Assembly: GCF_008704995.1 (NCBI RefSeq)
Contig: NZ_CP023747.1
Span: forward strand, 2,010,501-2,074,500
Origin: Streptomyces nodosus
GTDB lineage: Bacteria > Actinomycetota > Actinomycetes > Streptomycetales > Streptomycetaceae
DNA: 64,000 nucleotides
Direction of reading: 5' to 3'
The notes under the pieces are model-generated. The model saw only the letters and a list, made by a program, of their open reading frames with translations. It was not told the DNA's origin and searched no databases. This document shows, piece after piece, positions 9,454 through 16,946 of the stretch. Position numbers and translations under genes: made by a program. Every line of letters starts with the position of its first letter. The stretch's first letter is position 1.

Positions 9454-9813
9454 ATGAGCACTCGCACCTTCCGCATCACCGTCCGCGGCGTCTTCGACGG
9501 ACTCAGCAGCGACCAACGGGCCGAACTCCTGGCTCGAGCCGCGGAACACGACGTCCTGCGGGCGGCCTTCACCCCCGAGGGGCACCTCAGCTACGACGTG
9601 GCGGCGCGCCCCGCCTTCACCTTCCGCTTCCTGGACTCCGGGGAGGAAGAGGAGGACATCCTGGAGGCGTCCGAACGCGCCGAGGAGGCGGCGAAGGCCT
9701 GGCTGACCGAGCGCGGCCTGGGCTACAAGAACCTGAGGTCCCAGGCCGAGGACCTCTCCCAGGCACCGCTCGGCAAACGGCAGCGGCGCGCCGCGGCCCA
9801 GAAACCCGCCTGA
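9454..9813 (+). CDS. Small conserved protein, DUF6204-like
   Basis: 119-aa protein beginning MSTRTFRITVRGVFDGLS, with a central AAFTPEGHLSYD motif and an acidic cluster GEEEED before a helical C-terminus. From memory this matches the Streptomyces family DUF6204; the function is unknown. A TAGGTT at 9442-9447 sits 6 bases before the ATG and no Shine-Dalgarno is visible, so the mRNA could be leaderless. It diverges from the ArsR-like gene across a 210-bp gap. Confidence 0.75.
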   Translation: MSTRTFRITVRGVFDGLSSDQRAELLARAAEHDVLRAAFTPEGHLSYDVAARPAFTFRFLDSGEEEEDILEASERAEEAAKAWLTERGLGYKNLRSQAEDLSQAPLGKRQRRAAAQKPA

Positions 9814-9841
9814 TCCCGCGGCCGCACCCCCACCCGGGCGC

Positions 9842-10477
9842 TCACCGCGCCCCGAGCGCCTCCGCCACCGCGTCCCTGGCCTCCGCCTCGGTCGGGGCCG
9901 GACGGCCCTGCGCGGCCGCCATCGCGGCGAGCGAGGTCATCGGCACATCGGGCAGGCCGCACGCCGTGAACTTGGTGAACTCCTCCAGATCCGAGGTGAC
10001 ATTGAGGGCGAAGCCATGACTGGTGACCCCGCCCCGGATCCGCATCCCGATCGACACCAGCTTCTCCCCGGCGGGCGTCCAGACCCCGACCAGCGACTGC
10101 CCGCCTGGCGGGGTCTCCCGGCGCACGACCTGGAACCCGAGCACCGCGCAGGCCTCGATCAGGCCGTTCTCCAGCCAGCGGACGATATCGGCGGGGCCGC
10201 GTTCCCGCAGATTGAGGACGAGATAACCGATGAGCTGACCCGGGCCGTGATAGGTCGCCTGCCCGCCGCGGTCCACCGCCACCAGCGGGATCGGCGAGTC
10301 CACCGGCAGCTCGGCGGGCGGGGTGCGGGAGCCGTAGGTGATGACGGGCGGGTGACCGAGCAGGACGAGCCGATCCCCGATCTCCCCGGCGCGCCGCCGC
10401 GCCACCCAGTCGCCCATCTCCCGTATCGCGTCCTGGTAGGGAACCTCACCGAGGTCGATCCGCTCGATATCAGCCAT
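9842..10477 (-). CDS. LipB-like octanoyltransferase (second-copy type)
   Basis: Predicted lipoyl(octanoyl) transferase moving octanoyl from acyl carrier protein to lipoyl domains. 211 aa, close to the family norm. Visible signatures: RGGQATYHGPGQ at about 70-81, catalytic lysine K139 (GEKLVSIG), SHGFALNV at 153-160 and catalytic cysteine C173 (ACG in place of the common PCG). lipA, the usual partner gene, is not adjacent, and Streptomyces normally carry lipB next to lipA elsewhere, so this is probably an additional or divergent homologue. No good ribosome binding site precedes the ATG. It diverges from dapA. Confidence 0.8.
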   Translation of the reverse strand: MADIERIDLGEVPYQDAIREMGDWVARRRAGEIGDRLVLLGHPPVITYGSRTPPAELPVDSPIPLVAVDRGGQATYHGPGQLIGYLVLNLRERGPADIVRWLENGLIEACAVLGFQVVRRETPPGGQSLVGVWTPAGEKLVSIGMRIRGGVTSHGFALNVTSDLEEFTKFTACGLPDVPMTSLAAMAAAQGRPAPTEAEARDAVAEALGAR

Positions 10478-10553
10478 TACCTAAGCATCCCTAATCAATA
10501 TCCCGTAGAAAAATTAACTGGAGCTTCACAATCGCTGTGCTGAGACTACTCCC
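10478..10553. promoter_or_regulatory. A+T-rich divergent promoter region, lipB-like / dapA
   Basis: This 76-bp gap is conspicuously A+T-rich for the genome and must hold the promoters of both divergent genes. On the minus strand TTAGG occurs twice, 10 bp apart, just before the lipB-like ATG. A TTAACT at about 10517 could be a -35 element for dapA. No operator can be assigned. Confidence 0.45.
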
Positions 10554-11459
10554 ATGACGACACCAGCCCTCCCCACCCCACCCTTCGGCCGCGCCCTGTG
10601 CGCGATGGTCACGCCCTTCACCGAGGAGGGTGCGCTCGACCTCGACGGGGCGCAGCGGCTCGCCGGCCGTCTCGTGGACGAGGGCTGCGACGGGCTGGTG
10701 CTCTCCGGCACCACCGGCGAGTCGCCGACCACCACCGACGCCGAGAAGGCCGCGCTGGTACGGGCGGTGCGGGAGGCGGTGGGCACCCGCGCCTCGCTGG
10801 TGGCAGGCGTGGGCACCGCGGACACCCGGCACACCGTGGAACTCTCCCTGGCGGCCGAGAAGGCGGGAGCGGACGGGCTGCTGGTGGTCACCCCGTACTA
10901 CAGCCGGCCCCCGCAGGACGCGGTCCAGGCCCACTTCCGGGAGATCGCCGACGCCAGTGGGCTGCCACTGATGCTGTACGACATCCCGGGCCGCACCGGC
11001 ACCCGCATCGAGCCCGAGACGATGATCCGCCTCGCCGAGCACCCCCGGATCACGGCGGTCAAGGACTGCGCCTACGACCTCCTCGGCACCCAGAAGGTGC
11101 TGGCCCGCACCGAGTTGGCGTACTACACGGGCTGCGACGAGCAGGTGCTCCCGCTGTACGCCCTCGGCGGGACCGGCTATGTGAGCACCGTCGCCAACGT
11201 GGCCCCGCGTCAGTTCCGCGCCGTCCTGGACGCGTTCGACACCGGCGTCACGAGGGAAGCCGCCCGCCTCCAGCGACGCCTCCTCCCCCTGATAGAGCTG
11301 ATGATGGCCGCCGGCCTACCGGGCACGGTCACCGCCAAGTCCCTGCTCACCCACCTCGACCTACCGTCCGGCCCGGTCCGCCCACCCCTGCGCCCCGCGC
11401 CCCCGCAAACGACCGAAGCCCTGCTGACCGCGTACAAGGAACTGATCGACGGACCCTGA
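10554..11459 (+). CDS. dapA: 4-Hydroxy-tetrahydrodipicolinate synthase (DapA family)
   Basis: Predicted to condense pyruvate with aspartate semialdehyde in the lysine/diaminopimelate pathway. 301 aa, a single TIM barrel. Conserved residues are visible: GTTGE at 52-56, Y142 in LYDIPGRTG, and Schiff-base K170 in ITAVKD. dapD lies 4.4 kb away but on the other strand. Streptomyces have several DapA paralogues, so a related aldolase or lyase activity cannot be excluded. The ribosome binding site is weak. Confidence 0.85.
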   Translation: MTTPALPTPPFGRALCAMVTPFTEEGALDLDGAQRLAGRLVDEGCDGLVLSGTTGESPTTTDAEKAALVRAVREAVGTRASLVAGVGTADTRHTVELSLAAEKAGADGLLVVTPYYSRPPQDAVQAHFREIADASGLPLMLYDIPGRTGTRIEPETMIRLAEHPRITAVKDCAYDLLGTQKVLARTELAYYTGCDEQVLPLYALGGTGYVSTVANVAPRQFRAVLDAFDTGVTREAARLQRRLLPLIELMMAAGLPGTVTAKSLLTHLDLPSGPVRPPLRPAPPQTTEALLTAYKELIDGP

Positions 11460-11572
11460 GCACGCCTGGCCGACGTCATGTGTCACGGGCGCCCGGACAG
11501 GACGTAACAGCGACGACAGCGGTGACCCCGCTGGATACTCCTGCCTGTAATGACCAGCCGAAAGGTGCCGTG

Positions 11573-11995
11573 ATGAGCCAGTACTTCGATAGCGGCGACG
11601 AGACCCTGTGGAACCCGTCCAACGGAGCTTCCCGTCTGTTCCGGCGCCAAGTGGCGGTCTTCGAAGCAGAGCTGGAACTCTCATCGGGCATCGGACCGAT
11701 GGAGAACGACGAATGCCAGATCGACCCGGACACCTTCGAGGTCTTCGTCAACGCTCTGCTGGCACAACGCCGGAGAACGAGCCATGCCATATTGCTCGCA
11801 CTCTCCGAAGGGTTCACCGCTACCGTGCTGGCTCTCGCAGAGCGCGCCGGGATCACGGTGGACTGGGCCCAGCTCGAATCAGCCCCTGACGGCGCACCCG
11901 AAGCCACAGGTATGTCCGCTCCGACCGAAGGGCGTGCCCGGGGTACGGGCCTGCGCGAGAGGGCACGGGAACTCGAGCGGCACATGGCTCGCTGA
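11573..11995 (+). CDS. Small conserved protein, DUF6086-like
   Basis: 140-aa protein starting MSQYFDSGDETLWNPSNGA, followed by a helical region around residues 20-95 and a basic C-terminus. It resembles, from memory, the Streptomyces family DUF6086 of unknown function. The start at 11573 has AAAGGTG at about 6 bases. It is the first gene of a stretch of accessory genes with visibly lower G+C than the flanks and is followed 98 bp later by an HNH nuclease gene in the same direction. Confidence 0.7.
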   Translation: MSQYFDSGDETLWNPSNGASRLFRRQVAVFEAELELSSGIGPMENDECQIDPDTFEVFVNALLAQRRRTSHAILLALSEGFTATVLALAERAGITVDWAQLESAPDGAPEATGMSAPTEGRARGTGLRERARELERHMAR

Positions 11996-12093
11996 CCAGA
12001 ACACCGCACGACAACAGGGGCAAAAGGAAGTGCGTGCCAAAGCTCGGGAGCGGGCAAGAGCGTTGCCCAGCAGCGCGTAGCAAGGAGGCACAG

Positions 12094-12585
12094 ATGAGCA
12101 ACGCGGACCTGCCCACACCGCGGCGCAGCGAAGCCAAGCGCGCCCAGGATCGGCGCCGTCGTGAGCGCATGCGGAGCAATGGGAGCAGCGAGCGCTACAC
12201 GGCGGAGGAGATCGGTGAACGGGACGGCTGGCTCTGCGGCCTGTGCCAGGATCCGGTGGCCCGGACCTACCGGCATCCGGACCCTCGGTCACCGAGCATC
12301 GATCACATCCGCACCATCGTGGCCGGCGGCACTGACACGCGCGACAATGTGCGTCTCACACACTGGGGCTGCAACCATGAACGCAACGACAACACCCCGC
12401 TGAGAACCACCGAAGAAGCCGAAGAGCGGCGCGCTGTCCTCCTCCGGATCCCCACTCTCCGGGCCTACGCAGCAAGCCTCACGGCAGAGGATATGGTCCG
12501 CAGCTCTCAGGCTTTCCACTCACCCGAGAGGTATCAGGCCAAGTTGGCGCATCGAGTGGAACGCTACAAGCGCGAAAAACGCTGA
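12094..12585 (+). CDS. HNH endonuclease
   Basis: 163-aa protein with a basic N-terminus and a complete HNH zinc-finger nuclease core: C48-x2-C51, D70-H71, N85, C93 and H95. Such modules cut DNA with one metal ion. The start at 12094 is set by AAGGAGG at 12082-12088; an upstream in-frame start lacks one. Free-standing HNH proteins of this size are found in phages, defence systems and as orphans. No methylase, toxin delivery module or integrase adjoins it, so its role stays open. Confidence 0.88.
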   Translation: MSNADLPTPRRSEAKRAQDRRRRERMRSNGSSERYTAEEIGERDGWLCGLCQDPVARTYRHPDPRSPSIDHIRTIVAGGTDTRDNVRLTHWGCNHERNDNTPLRTTEEAEERRAVLLRIPTLRAYAASLTAEDMVRSSQAFHSPERYQAKLAHRVERYKREKR

Positions 12586-12823
12586 CCGCGTACGCATCCA
12601 CGACGGAGTCGCGTGCCCCAGCCGTGCCAGATGCAGGGGGTCGGCCACGGTCAACAAGGGCTGCTGACGGGCCCAGTCCTGCCCGCTACCTCGGCCGGTG
12701 AAGCCTCAGGCCACCTGTACTACCGGACCAGCCCCTCTCCTAAAGCGGTTGTCCGGCGCACTCATCGAGTCCACACCAGAGCTGGACGACGAGCCCGCAC
12801 GCGGAATCCTAACGGCGCGCGGG

Positions 12824-13177
12824 TCAGGCGTCCCGGTCGTCCTCCGGTCCGAGGGGACGAAGGGCTGATTGGTAATCGCCGGTGGCGACGAGGTCGTCGA
12901 TCACCCGGACCATGGCGGGGATGCCGGGGTCGCGAACAATGAGACCGTCCCAGTAATAGAAGTAACTGCCGTTCAAGCACTCGCCGGTGTTCTTCCCTCG
13001 GTCCATCAGCTGACGCACCAGATCCAGGGTCATCACCGTCCCGGACCACCGGTTGCCGTCGGCGAAGATCACCCACATGTCGACGTCGCACACCTCGTCG
13101 AGATCTTCGCCTCCGCCCGGTACAAAAAGGATCTCGTATCCCTCGCGCTTCACTCGATAGAACGGTCCGTCCCACAT
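12824..13177 (-). CDS. Uncharacterised small protein
   Basis: 117-aa acidic protein starting MWDGPFYRVKREGYEI, with an aromatic stretch around residues 60-80 (WSGTVMTLD, then TGECLNGSYFYYWD). Good ribosome binding site GGAGGAG before the ATG. The composition and size recall single-domain immunity or regulatory proteins, but I do not recognise the family. The 238-bp gap to the converging HNH gene contains nothing I can assign. Confidence 0.65.
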   Translation of the reverse strand: MWDGPFYRVKREGYEILFVPGGGEDLDEVCDVDMWVIFADGNRWSGTVMTLDLVRQLMDRGKNTGECLNGSYFYYWDGLIVRDPGIPAMVRVIDDLVATGDYQSALRPLGPEDDRDA

Positions 13178-13520
13178 GGCTCCTCCACGAAGTTGCCGCG
13201 CATCGACGGCTGGCTGAATCGACTGGCGCGCAAGCTACCGTCGCGAACCGCGTCAGGCCAGTCAGGATGGAAGCAGGACAGCCCCCGACGACGAGTGCGC
13301 GAGCACCGCAGCCGTCGCGCCCACATACAGCCGGACCGAACCGTCGAAGCAGCAGGAGTACCTCCGCGCGACCTCATGGGCTGAGGGACACGTCCGGTCT
13401 CGGAACCGGACCACCGGTACGGGCCGTGGAAGGGCCACGATGACGCATCGACGAGTGATCCAAGCACGCTGCGTGTACCGGCTCGAGAGGTCACGTCAGA
13501 TGGTCAGGGGTACGGGATGG
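13178..13520. other. Non-coding stretch, no recognisable feature
   Basis: 343 bases between the 35-aa peptide gene and the 117-aa gene, both reading left. Open frames here have poor codon statistics and no family motif. It should contain the promoter of the 117-aa gene. No RNA gene, attachment site or repeat is evident. Confidence 0.4.
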
Positions 13521-13628
13521 TCAGAGGTTGGCCACGATGTACGCAGCGGCCGGAGTGAACCCGGTCGAGCCCGAGACCATGAGGACGAGCAGGGCGCCAT
13601 AGCAGGGCTTCGGGCGCGCCGAGGTCAT
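13521..13628 (-). CDS. 35-aa secreted or membrane peptide, coupled to upstream gene
   Basis: A 35-codon ORF whose ATG (13628-13626) overlaps the stop of the preceding 124-aa gene as ATGA, the standard sign of translational coupling. The peptide has a positive start (R5, K7), a hydrophobic stretch from about Y10 to V18, a second hydrophobic segment and an A27-A28-A29 motif of signal-peptidase type; cleavage there would leave the hexapeptide YIVANL. Two genes upstream lies an XRE-TPR regulator. This is the form of a pro-peptide of an RRNPP signalling system. A plain single-span membrane protein is the main alternative. Inference, not shown. Confidence 0.6.
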   Translation of the reverse strand: MTSARPKPCYGALLVLMVSGSTGFTPAAAYIVANL

Positions 13629-13999
13629 ACAGCGGGCCCGGGACCCATCAGCTCCGTGACGTCTTCGTCCCCGTCCGGTTCGATGACGCCCAGCCGGAGA
13701 CCGCGCGACTCCGTGACGCGCAGTGTGGTCGCGAGGCACTCGGCAAGGCGGGCCGCGATGAACCGAAGCTCTTGGGGCCCGAGACGCTCTCTCTCCAGGA
13801 GGCCGCTTGAGTGGGCCAGGACCTCCCGCGAGTCGCGGACCTGCTCGGCCTCCACGGCGTCTGCAAGGCGGGAGAGGAAGCCGCCCCCGCTTCTCGGGGA
13901 CAGGTAGCACGGCTTGCCGTTCTCGCCGATCCACGGGAGGAGCCTCCCCTGCGGAGAGGGGAACGTCGCGCCATCATTTCTCTCGTCGTCGATAGCCAT
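13625..13999 (-). CDS. Conserved Streptomyces small protein next to XRE-TPR regulator
   Basis: 124-aa protein with a PWIGENGKPCYLS segment near residues 22-34, a glycine turn, and two amphipathic helices ending in an ESRG motif. I recall similar proteins as frequent, multi-copy hypothetical proteins in Streptomyces, often beside XRE regulators; no function is known to me. It follows the regulator gene after 77 bp and overlaps the 35-aa gene by 4 bases. It has no Shine-Dalgarno, and a promoter-like TAGCGT sits 6 bases before the ATG, so a leaderless mRNA is likely. Confidence 0.72.
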   Translation of the reverse strand: MAIDDERNDGATFPSPQGRLLPWIGENGKPCYLSPRSGGGFLSRLADAVEAEQVRDSREVLAHSSGLLERERLGPQELRFIAARLAECLATTLRVTESRGLRLGVIEPDGDEDVTELMGPGPAV

Positions 14000-14005
14000 G
14001 CTGCA

Positions 14006-14049
14006 ACGCTAGGAGCTGCGTTGACGCTGAGTCGATGGCACTTTGACGC
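14006..14049 (-). promoter_or_regulatory. Promoter with paired GCGTCAA repeats before the 124-aa gene
   Basis: On the minus strand TCGACT (14035-14030) and TAGCGT (14011-14006), 18 bp apart, resemble -35 and -10 elements. Two direct GCGTCAA repeats at 14049-14043 and 14027-14021 are spaced by 22 bp, two helical turns, and flank the -35 element. They are a plausible binding site for the XRE-TPR protein encoded just upstream. Confidence 0.45.
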
Positions 14050-14076
14050 ATGGCGAAGGCGAAGTGTCACAGGGTG

Positions 14077-15255
14077 TCACACGGGCAGATGCACCAGGTC
14101 GGCAAGCTCCCGCATCTCCGGCGTGAGCGTGCGACGCCTGCTCACGATGCGGACGAGGATGTCGCGGGCGTAGCGCTGGTTCGGGAGCCACTGCGGGGAG
14201 CCGGCGCGGATCTTGTTGAAGGTGTCGACGGCTTCCGCGTACTGCCGTAGCTGCGTCTGTGCGTCGGCGACATCGAGTAGATGCCGGTTCCGGTTGTTCG
14301 AGGTCGGCTTCAGGCTGTCCGCAGGGATTTTGGCAGCCAGGGAGAGCACCTCGTCGGGGCGGCCGGCCACCATCGCGTTCTCCGTGCGCTTCAACGCCAC
14401 GGTGACGGGCCCGAAAGTGCGGAGGAAGTCGCCCTCGGGAGTGCACTCCTCCCCCAGGGCCACAGCAGCCGACCGGGCGAGCCGCAGGGCGTCTCCGGCC
14501 TCGCCGGGGCGGTTGTCCCGGATCGCTGCCGCCGACACGCGGAGCAGGAGCCAGCCCCAGGCGCTCAGTTCGGTGGGAGTGGCTCGGGACATGCGGGGCT
14601 CGACCTCGTCAGCCCACTCGACGGCCAGCGCGCGGGCCTCGGCCAGCCTTCCGCGGCGCAGCAGTAGCCAGCACTGGACGCTGACGGTGGCGGCGCCCTG
14701 TACGCGATCGACCGCGTCGTCCAGGGCCCGTTCCAAGGCCAGATCCGCTGCGTCGAACTGGCGCGTCTGAGTCATCAGCCAGCCAGTCAGCTCCAACAGC
14801 CGTGCGCGGAGCGGCCGACCGCGCGGGTCGGTCTCGGTCAGTACCTCGGCGTCACGCAGGAGGGGTGGGAGAACGGCGACGAGTTCGACGAAGCGGTCGC
14901 GGGCGAACAGGGGCACGGCCGCCTCGAGCGCGTCCCGTACGCCGTCGTAGGTGGGTTCCTCCGAGAGCCCGTCAAGATCTGGGGGAGCCGCCAGAGCCGC
15001 GTGAACGGGCGCCCAGCGGTGCACCGTCTCCTCGTCGGCCGCGGCCTCCGCGTGCTCGGTGATGAGCCGGGTTGTGGGCACCTTCAACACGTTCGCGAGC
15101 CGACGCGCGGTCTCCAAGCGCGTGTCATCTCGCTCACCCTGCTCCAGCTTGCGGATGAGAGAGAGGGAGACACCCGAGAGCTCCGACAACTCGCGCTGGC
15201 TCAGGCCCCGACGCTTACGGACCTCCCGGAGCCGTTCACCGAAGTTGGCGCTCAT
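14077..15255 (-). CDS. XRE-family regulator with TPR-like helical domain
   Basis: 392-aa protein. Residues 5-60 are a clear HTH_3 domain (RLREVRKRRGLSQRELSELSG, split here at 20: GLSQRELSELSGVS then LSLIRKLEQGERD). The rest, about 90-380, is all-helical with repeated pairs of amphipathic helices typical of tetratricopeptide repeats (for example LAEARALAVEWADEV and YAEAVDTFNKI). HTH plus TPR is the layout of RRNPP peptide-sensing regulators such as Rgg, PlcR and PrgX, and also of many Streptomyces proteins of unknown ligand. Two small genes follow on the same strand, the last encoding a secreted-looking peptide. No Shine-Dalgarno is visible. Confidence 0.85.
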   Translation of the reverse strand: MSANFGERLREVRKRRGLSQRELSELSGVSLSLIRKLEQGERDDTRLETARRLANVLKVPTTRLITEHAEAAADEETVHRWAPVHAALAAPPDLDGLSEEPTYDGVRDALEAAVPLFARDRFVELVAVLPPLLRDAEVLTETDPRGRPLRARLLELTGWLMTQTRQFDAADLALERALDDAVDRVQGAATVSVQCWLLLRRGRLAEARALAVEWADEVEPRMSRATPTELSAWGWLLLRVSAAAIRDNRPGEAGDALRLARSAAVALGEECTPEGDFLRTFGPVTVALKRTENAMVAGRPDEVLSLAAKIPADSLKPTSNNRNRHLLDVADAQTQLRQYAEAVDTFNKIRAGSPQWLPNQRYARDILVRIVSRRRTLTPEMRELADLVHLPV

Positions 15256-15345
15256 GATTCGAGGGTACGGCGTACGGGAGGGCCGGATCAGGGAACGCCG
15301 AGAACGCCCGCCGCCGGGGTCGGCCAGGTGATCCGAGAGAAACCT

Positions 15346-15801
15346 CTAGTCCCAGGAGTTGAACAGCACTCCGCCCAGCGTGGTGGCCTCCCAGATACGG
15401 ACCTCTCGCCATTCCGCATCTGTCAGCACCGTGGTGTCGACGTCACCGAGGGGCGTGTTCAGCTGTTCGAGGCTCAGCACGGTGAAGCCGGACTCGGTGA
15501 AGGGTCGCGACCACGCCGGGGGATCGCGGAACTCGTGGACATGGCGGAAGCGAGGGTCGCCGACATAGGCGACCAGCGGCAGATACGCGTGGCACAAGGC
15601 GCGGTACAGGCCGCCACGATCGGCGACCGGGGCAGTGTGATACGTCCGCGGATACCGCTGTTCGGTCCACTCGCTGACCCGGCCACCGGCTACGCGAGCG
15701 GACGCATGCCAGGCAGCGCGGAGCGCGCGTGTGTCCGTTCGGGGAAGCGGTCCGTCCCGGGGGTCGTAGAAGCCGGTGGCGCCTCGCTCAAGTGCAAACA
15801 C
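15346..15801 (-). CDS. Uncharacterised protein
   Basis: 151-aa soluble protein with a GTG start at 15801 preceded by GGAGG at 6 bases. It is rich in aromatic residues and arginine, with DPRFRHVHEFRDPP near the middle and a C-terminal helix. No family recognised. It lies 90 bp upstream of the XRE-TPR gene on the same strand but need not be co-transcribed. Confidence 0.62.
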   Translation of the reverse strand: MFALERGATGFYDPRDGPLPRTDTRALRAAWHASARVAGGRVSEWTEQRYPRTYHTAPVADRGGLYRALCHAYLPLVAYVGDPRFRHVHEFRDPPAWSRPFTESGFTVLSLEQLNTPLGDVDTTVLTDAEWREVRIWEATTLGGVLFNSWD

Positions 15802-15844
15802 CGCTTGCCTCCGTGCCGCGGGACCGCCCCCGCCGGTGATGCGC

Positions 15845-15891
15845 GAGCGCCCTCCCGGCGGCGGCGCGGGGCCGGCCGTGGGAGGGCGCTC
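15845..15891. terminator. Hairpin after dapD
   Basis: Perfect 12-bp stem GAGCGCCCTCCC (15845-15856) with GGGAGGGCGCTC (15880-15891), loop 23 bases, beginning 10 bases past the dapD stop. No T-run follows, as is usual in Streptomyces. Confidence 0.75.
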
Positions 15892-15901
15892 GACGGCGGG
15901 G

Positions 15902-16891
15902 TCAGTTGTGGGTGTGCAGGATTTCGTTCAGGCCGCCCCAGACCGCGTTGTTGGGGCGGGCCTCGACGGCGCCGGTGATGGAGTTGCGGCGGAAGAGGAT
16001 GTTGGAGGCGCCGGAGAGTTCGCGGGCCTTGACGATCTGGCCGTCGGGCATGGTGATCCGGGTGCCGGCGGTGATGTACAGGCCGGCCTCGACCACACAC
16101 TCGTCGCCGAGCGCGATGCCCACGCCCGCCTCGGCGCCGATCAGGCAGCGCTCGCCGAGGGAGATGATGACATTGCCGCCGCCGGAGAGCGTGCCCATCG
16201 TGGAGGCGCCGCCGCCGATGTCCGAGCCGTCGCCGACCACGACGCCCGCGGAGACCCGGCCCTCGATCATGGAGGTGCCGAGGGTGCCGGCGTTGAAGTT
16301 CACAAAGCCCTCGTGCATCACGGTGGTGCCCTCGGCGAGGTGGGCGCCCAGCCGGACCCGGTCGGCGTCGGCGATGCGGACGCCCTTGGGCACCACATAG
16401 TCCGTCATGCGGGGGAACTTGTCGATGGAGGTCACCTGGAGGTGCAGGCCCTCCGCGCGGGCGTTGAGACGGACCGCCTCGATGTCGTCGACGGCGACCG
16501 GGCCGAGCGAGGTCCAGGCGACATTGGCGAGGAAGCCGAACATGCCGTCCAGGCTCTGGCCGTGCGGCTTGACCAGCCGGTGCGAGAGCAGGTGCAGACG
16601 GAGATAGACGTCATGCGCGTCGATCGGCTTCTCGTCGAGCGAGGAGATGACCGTGCGGACCGCGACCACCTCGACGCCCCGGCGGGGGTCCGGGCCGATC
16701 GCCTTCGCGGCGCCCTCCCCGAGCAGCTCCACGGCGCGCTCCGGGGACAGCCGCTCGGTGCCGGACGGGCCGGGCTCGGCGGCCCGCTCGGGCGCGGGGA
16801 ACCAGGTGTCGAGGACGGTGCCGTCGGCGGCGATCGTGGCGAGTCCGGCGGCCACGGCACCGGTGGTGCGAGAAGCAGTCGTGTCGGTCAT
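15902..16891 (-). CDS. dapD: 2,3,4,5-Tetrahydropyridine-2,6-dicarboxylate N-succinyltransferase
   Basis: Transfers succinyl from succinyl-CoA to tetrahydrodipicolinate in lysine/DAP synthesis. 329 aa, the length of the actinobacterial DapD type. The N-terminal alpha/beta domain runs to about residue 165; then a left-handed beta-helix made of hexapeptide repeats, seen as repeated small-hydrophobic-glycine steps (VSAGVVVGDGSDIGGG, then GGNVIISLGERCLIGAEAGV), and a short C-terminal tail. Essential cell-wall precursor enzyme. Transcribed alone, closed by the hairpin at 15845-15891. Confidence 0.95.
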   Translation of the reverse strand: MTDTTASRTTGAVAAGLATIAADGTVLDTWFPAPERAAEPGPSGTERLSPERAVELLGEGAAKAIGPDPRRGVEVVAVRTVISSLDEKPIDAHDVYLRLHLLSHRLVKPHGQSLDGMFGFLANVAWTSLGPVAVDDIEAVRLNARAEGLHLQVTSIDKFPRMTDYVVPKGVRIADADRVRLGAHLAEGTTVMHEGFVNFNAGTLGTSMIEGRVSAGVVVGDGSDIGGGASTMGTLSGGGNVIISLGERCLIGAEAGVGIALGDECVVEAGLYITAGTRITMPDGQIVKARELSGASNILFRRNSITGAVEARPNNAVWGGLNEILHTHN

Positions 16892-16946
16892 GAGGGAAAC
16901 CTAACCTGGCGGGGGGCGCCCGGGCGAACCGGCAGGGGGGGGCGTC

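Noticed and set aside
10478..10500. DmdR1/IdeR iron box upstream of the lipB-like gene
   Set aside because: TTAGG occurs as a direct, not inverted, repeat and only about 10 of 19 positions fit the consensus.
11573..15801. Prophage or integrative element
   Set aside because: No integrase, relaxase, phage structural gene, tRNA target or flanking att repeat was found; treated only as an accessory pocket.
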